The position numbers were made by a program, and so were the translations under genes. A stretch of 56,580 bases of DNA. It comes from Comamonadaceae bacterium. GTDB taxonomy: Bacteria; Pseudomonadota; Gammaproteobacteria; Burkholderiales; Burkholderiaceae_C. Position 1 is the first letter of the stretch. Every line of letters starts with the position of its first letter. The stretch spans positions 1 to 56,580 of the forward strand of contig VIKI01000006.1 in assembly GCA_008080595.1 (NCBI GenBank), written 5' to 3'. The notes under the pieces were generated by a model. That model was not told the DNA's origin. It made no database searches and saw only the letters and a list, made by a program, of their open reading frames with translations. Shown here in pieces: positions 54,584 through 56,580 of the stretch.

Positions 54584-56233
54584 CTACAGCAGTTTCACCG
54601 CGTCACCTGCCACCAACACCTGGATGTTTTGCCGCAAAGCCTGTGCCACAAAAGCACGTAACACATCCGACAACTGGTCTTCGGCCACATAGGCCACGGT
54701 GATGTGGTTGCTCTGATGCCCCGCCATCAGTTCGTCCCGACCGACCCCATCCAGTGTGCAGTTGAGCAACGGCCATTCATAGGTGGTGGCGCGGCGACGG
54801 CGCTCAAATTCGGCGGCGGGCAGCTCCACCGCATGCCCGGTGCCGATGTGCATCAACACCTGCGTGCCTTCGTAGTGTGCCCGCGCCCACAGCAGCCGCC
54901 CGGCCTTGCCCTGGCCATGGATGGAGGAACCACCCTTGGGGAAGTACATGGCGGGCTGGCGGTAACCGGTGGCCCCGGCGATGCCACCTTTGAGGTGCTC
55001 AAACGGCACCGAGCCGGAAATCTCAAAGTCCCAGTAAAACGTGCCTTCAAAGTCGCTGCCCCAGCGGATGTCATGCAGCGTGGTCTCGGCCGGCAAGCCC
55101 AGCGCATCCAGCAGCCGCCAAAGCATGGTCTGCGGAATCGCCGTGCCCATGTCGACCTCGTTGATGCAGGGGATGGCTTTGCCGGAGCGAATGATCTGGC
55201 CGCTCTCATCCGGTATCGGAAAGCGTTCGCTGGAGCCTATCGCCCCTTCAGCAAAATCAGAGGCCGCGCAAGACTGCGCCAGACCCTGCTGGTATTGCAC
55301 ACCCACCGCCGTCAAACCAAAACGCTGGGTGAAGCGGGCCATGGCAATCATCATGGCGCACTGCTCCAGCACCTGATCGCGAGTCAATTCGGTGGCGGGG
55401 TCGGTGCCGAACTGGAAGCGCATGCCTCTGGCTTCGTACCAGGCCAGGCATTCTTCACGCAAAGACTGCGGCACTTTGGCCATTTCAACCAGCAGCGCCG
55501 ACTGCGACAGGCTTTCCAGCGGCATACCAATATCGACCAGCGCTTTTTGCGGAAACACGCCGTTGATCATGCCCATACAAAAGCTGTCAAACAGACCGAT
55601 GATGTCCTTGTGCTGCAACACATAGTCGCCCACCCGTTGGCCGATGGCCCAGGCTGGGGTGGCCGATGCCGGGTGTGTCGCATCCACCGGGTGTAAATAC
55701 GAGGTGTCGTGGCGGATCTGACCGGTGCTCAGCCAGGCACTCAGGCCGTCAAAGAAAAATTCGTCATCAAACCCGGCCGACCACAGGCGCGAATACGCTT
55801 TGCCCAGCCCGGTCAAGGTACCGGCCATACACAACATGCCCACCAGCCCCGGCCAGGTGCCATCAAAATTGGCCAGCAACAGCACCGGGCCACGGTGTTT
55901 GGCCAGGCTGGGGGCCAAATGGTGCGAGTACTGCCAGGCGGTCAACAACACAATCACCGGGGCCTGTGGGTCAATGCTGGCAAACAGGTCGCTGCCCTCG
56001 CGCTGGCTGCTGATAAAACCGTGGCGTTTGTCATTCTTGTAGCCGTGGGCACGTTTGAGCGTGATGCCAAAACGGCTGGACAGCGCCTGCGTCAGCTTGA
56101 CCTCAAATGTGTTCTGCACCGGCCAGCATTCCACATTGGCCGATTCGCGCAGGTCGGCATTGGTGACCAGCAGCACCTCTTTGTCTGCGGCTGAAATCAT
56201 GGGGCGGGATGAAGGCAGGTTCAGTGTCAGCAT
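54584..56233 (-). CDS. L-fucose/L-arabinose isomerase-like protein
   Basis: 549 residues from ATG 56233, behind AAGGACACGCC. The fold class is suggested by the N-terminal alpha/beta part (PVIVLLTAWQYSHHLAPSLAKHRGPVLLLANFDGTWPGLVGMLCMAGTLTGLG) and by candidate metal ligands in INEVDMGTAIPQTMLW (Glu), FYWDFEISG (Asp) and GHQSNHITVAYV (His), as in FucI (E337/D361/H528). Substrate unknown. It is divergent from a GntR regulator, the usual arrangement for a sugar-catabolic gene. Confidence 0.72.
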   Translation of the reverse strand: MLTLNLPSSRPMISAADKEVLLVTNADLRESANVECWPVQNTFEVKLTQALSSRFGITLKRAHGYKNDKRHGFISSQREGSDLFASIDPQAPVIVLLTAWQYSHHLAPSLAKHRGPVLLLANFDGTWPGLVGMLCMAGTLTGLGKAYSRLWSAGFDDEFFFDGLSAWLSTGQIRHDTSYLHPVDATHPASATPAWAIGQRVGDYVLQHKDIIGLFDSFCMGMINGVFPQKALVDIGMPLESLSQSALLVEMAKVPQSLREECLAWYEARGMRFQFGTDPATELTRDQVLEQCAMMIAMARFTQRFGLTAVGVQYQQGLAQSCAASDFAEGAIGSSERFPIPDESGQIIRSGKAIPCINEVDMGTAIPQTMLWRLLDALGLPAETTLHDIRWGSDFEGTFYWDFEISGSVPFEHLKGGIAGATGYRQPAMYFPKGGSSIHGQGKAGRLLWARAHYEGTQVLMHIGTGHAVELPAAEFERRRRATTYEWPLLNCTLDGVGRDELMAGHQSNHITVAYVAEDQLSDVLRAFVAQALRQNIQVLVAGDAVKLL

Positions 56234-56328
56234 GGCGTGTCCTTGTGGTGAAGAAGAGAGTCAGCCCTGTCACACTTGCGCACAGCAAACGCTTGCGTGC
56301 GGGGCGTTGCCGGTTCCAAATATTCAGG

Positions 56329-56358
56329 TTGACGAGCGTTTGAATCGTGAGATAGTAT
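56329..56358 (+). promoter_or_regulatory. Candidate promoter of the gntR gene
   Basis: TTGACG, 18-base spacer, TAGTAT. The start point would fall almost at the ATG (56366), implying a leaderless or very short-leader mRNA. Consensus match only. Confidence 0.4.
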
Positions 56359-56365
56359 CGCTAAC

Positions 56366-56580
56366 ATGTCAGTGCGTCAACAATCCTCCACCCCCGGTTT
56401 TCCGGGATCATCTGTCAACGAAATTACGCTTGTGAATACCCAGCGAGCCCGCGCCTACCATGGCTTTACCCAGCACATTTTGAATGGCGGCATTCGCAGC
56501 GGCCAATTCATCTCGCAACGCGAATTGATGGCTTTGCTGGACATGCCACTAGGGGCTGTGCGCGAGATGATTCCCCGGCT
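56366..56580 (+). CDS. GntR-family regulator, 3' end outside the window
   Basis: The first ~71 residues are visible: MSVRQQSSTPGFPGSSVNEITLVNTQRARAYHGF...HILNGGIRSGQFISQRELMALLDMPLGAVREMIPRL. This is the winged HTH of GntR (I.SG.F.SQ.ELM..L..P...VRE...RL); FadR/FCD-type proteins share this start. Divergent from the isomerase-like gene over 132 bases and probably its regulator. Confidence 0.85.
   Translation, partial: MSVRQQSSTPGFPGSSVNEITLVNTQRARAYHGFTQHILNGGIRSGQFISQRELMALLDMPLGAVREMIPR

Overview
The window looks like a chromosomal segment of a betaproteobacterium in the Comamonadaceae (Rhodoferax/Polaromonas/Acidovorax type). The evidence is the high-GC coding style, the gene families, a tmRNA tag reading ANDERFALAA, and many copies of a mosaic repeat (AGCTATT...GCGCT...AGAGGCCATTTT) that I associate with this family. 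No plasmid, phage or rRNA genes are visible.

Left part (1-14.8 kb): the 3' part of a GAF/Fis-HTH regulator; elbB; a lipoprotein; umuDC behind a LexA-type operator; a 1314-residue membrane protein that joins two rhodanese domains, a YidC/Oxa1-like membrane domain, a PEP-synthase-type ATP-grasp and a phosphohistidine swivel domain; an RMD1/YagE protein with a small membrane protein; a low-GC TetR / 4-TM / START-domain cassette; an adenine deaminase; and a MotA/MotB-type stator pair.

Purine block (14.8-30.6 kb): a BMP-type ABC importer whose ATPase is translationally coupled to a LysR regulator, divergent xdhA-xdhB, and a guanine/8-oxoguanine-type amidohydrolase divergent from a Crp/Fnr regulator. 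A ~4.5 kb accessory stretch interrupts the block. It carries a GHKL ATPase with a C-terminal nuclease-like motif, between two copies of a 13-bp direct repeat, then a PaaA2/ParE-like toxin-antitoxin pair and the remnant of a DUF1778/GNAT pair. Together with the adenine deaminase, these genes would import nucleosides or purines and feed xanthine to xanthine dehydrogenase.

Right part (30.7-56.6 kb): livHMGF branched-chain amino-acid importer; rarA; a type II secretion operon gspG-H-I-J-K-L-M-N-D-E-F read on the minus strand, with a nucleotidyltransferase toxin-antitoxin-like pair between gspE and gspF; yjfB; ssrA (tmRNA); gph-ubiG; a HiPIP; a PfkB/adenosine-kinase-like gene; ferredoxin-NADP reductase; alaS; and a fucose-isomerase-like gene divergent from a partial GntR regulator.

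A striking global feature is that seven otherwise recognisable genes (xdhB, Crp/Fnr, guanine-deaminase-like, gspN, ubiG, PfkB kinase, alaS) each lack a short internal block and change frame exactly there. Because alaS is essential and ubiG important, assembly or sequencing deletions are at least as likely as genuine gene decay. The best candidates for undescribed biology are the rhodanese/YidC/ATP-grasp fusion and the direct-repeat-flanked GHKL-nuclease gene.
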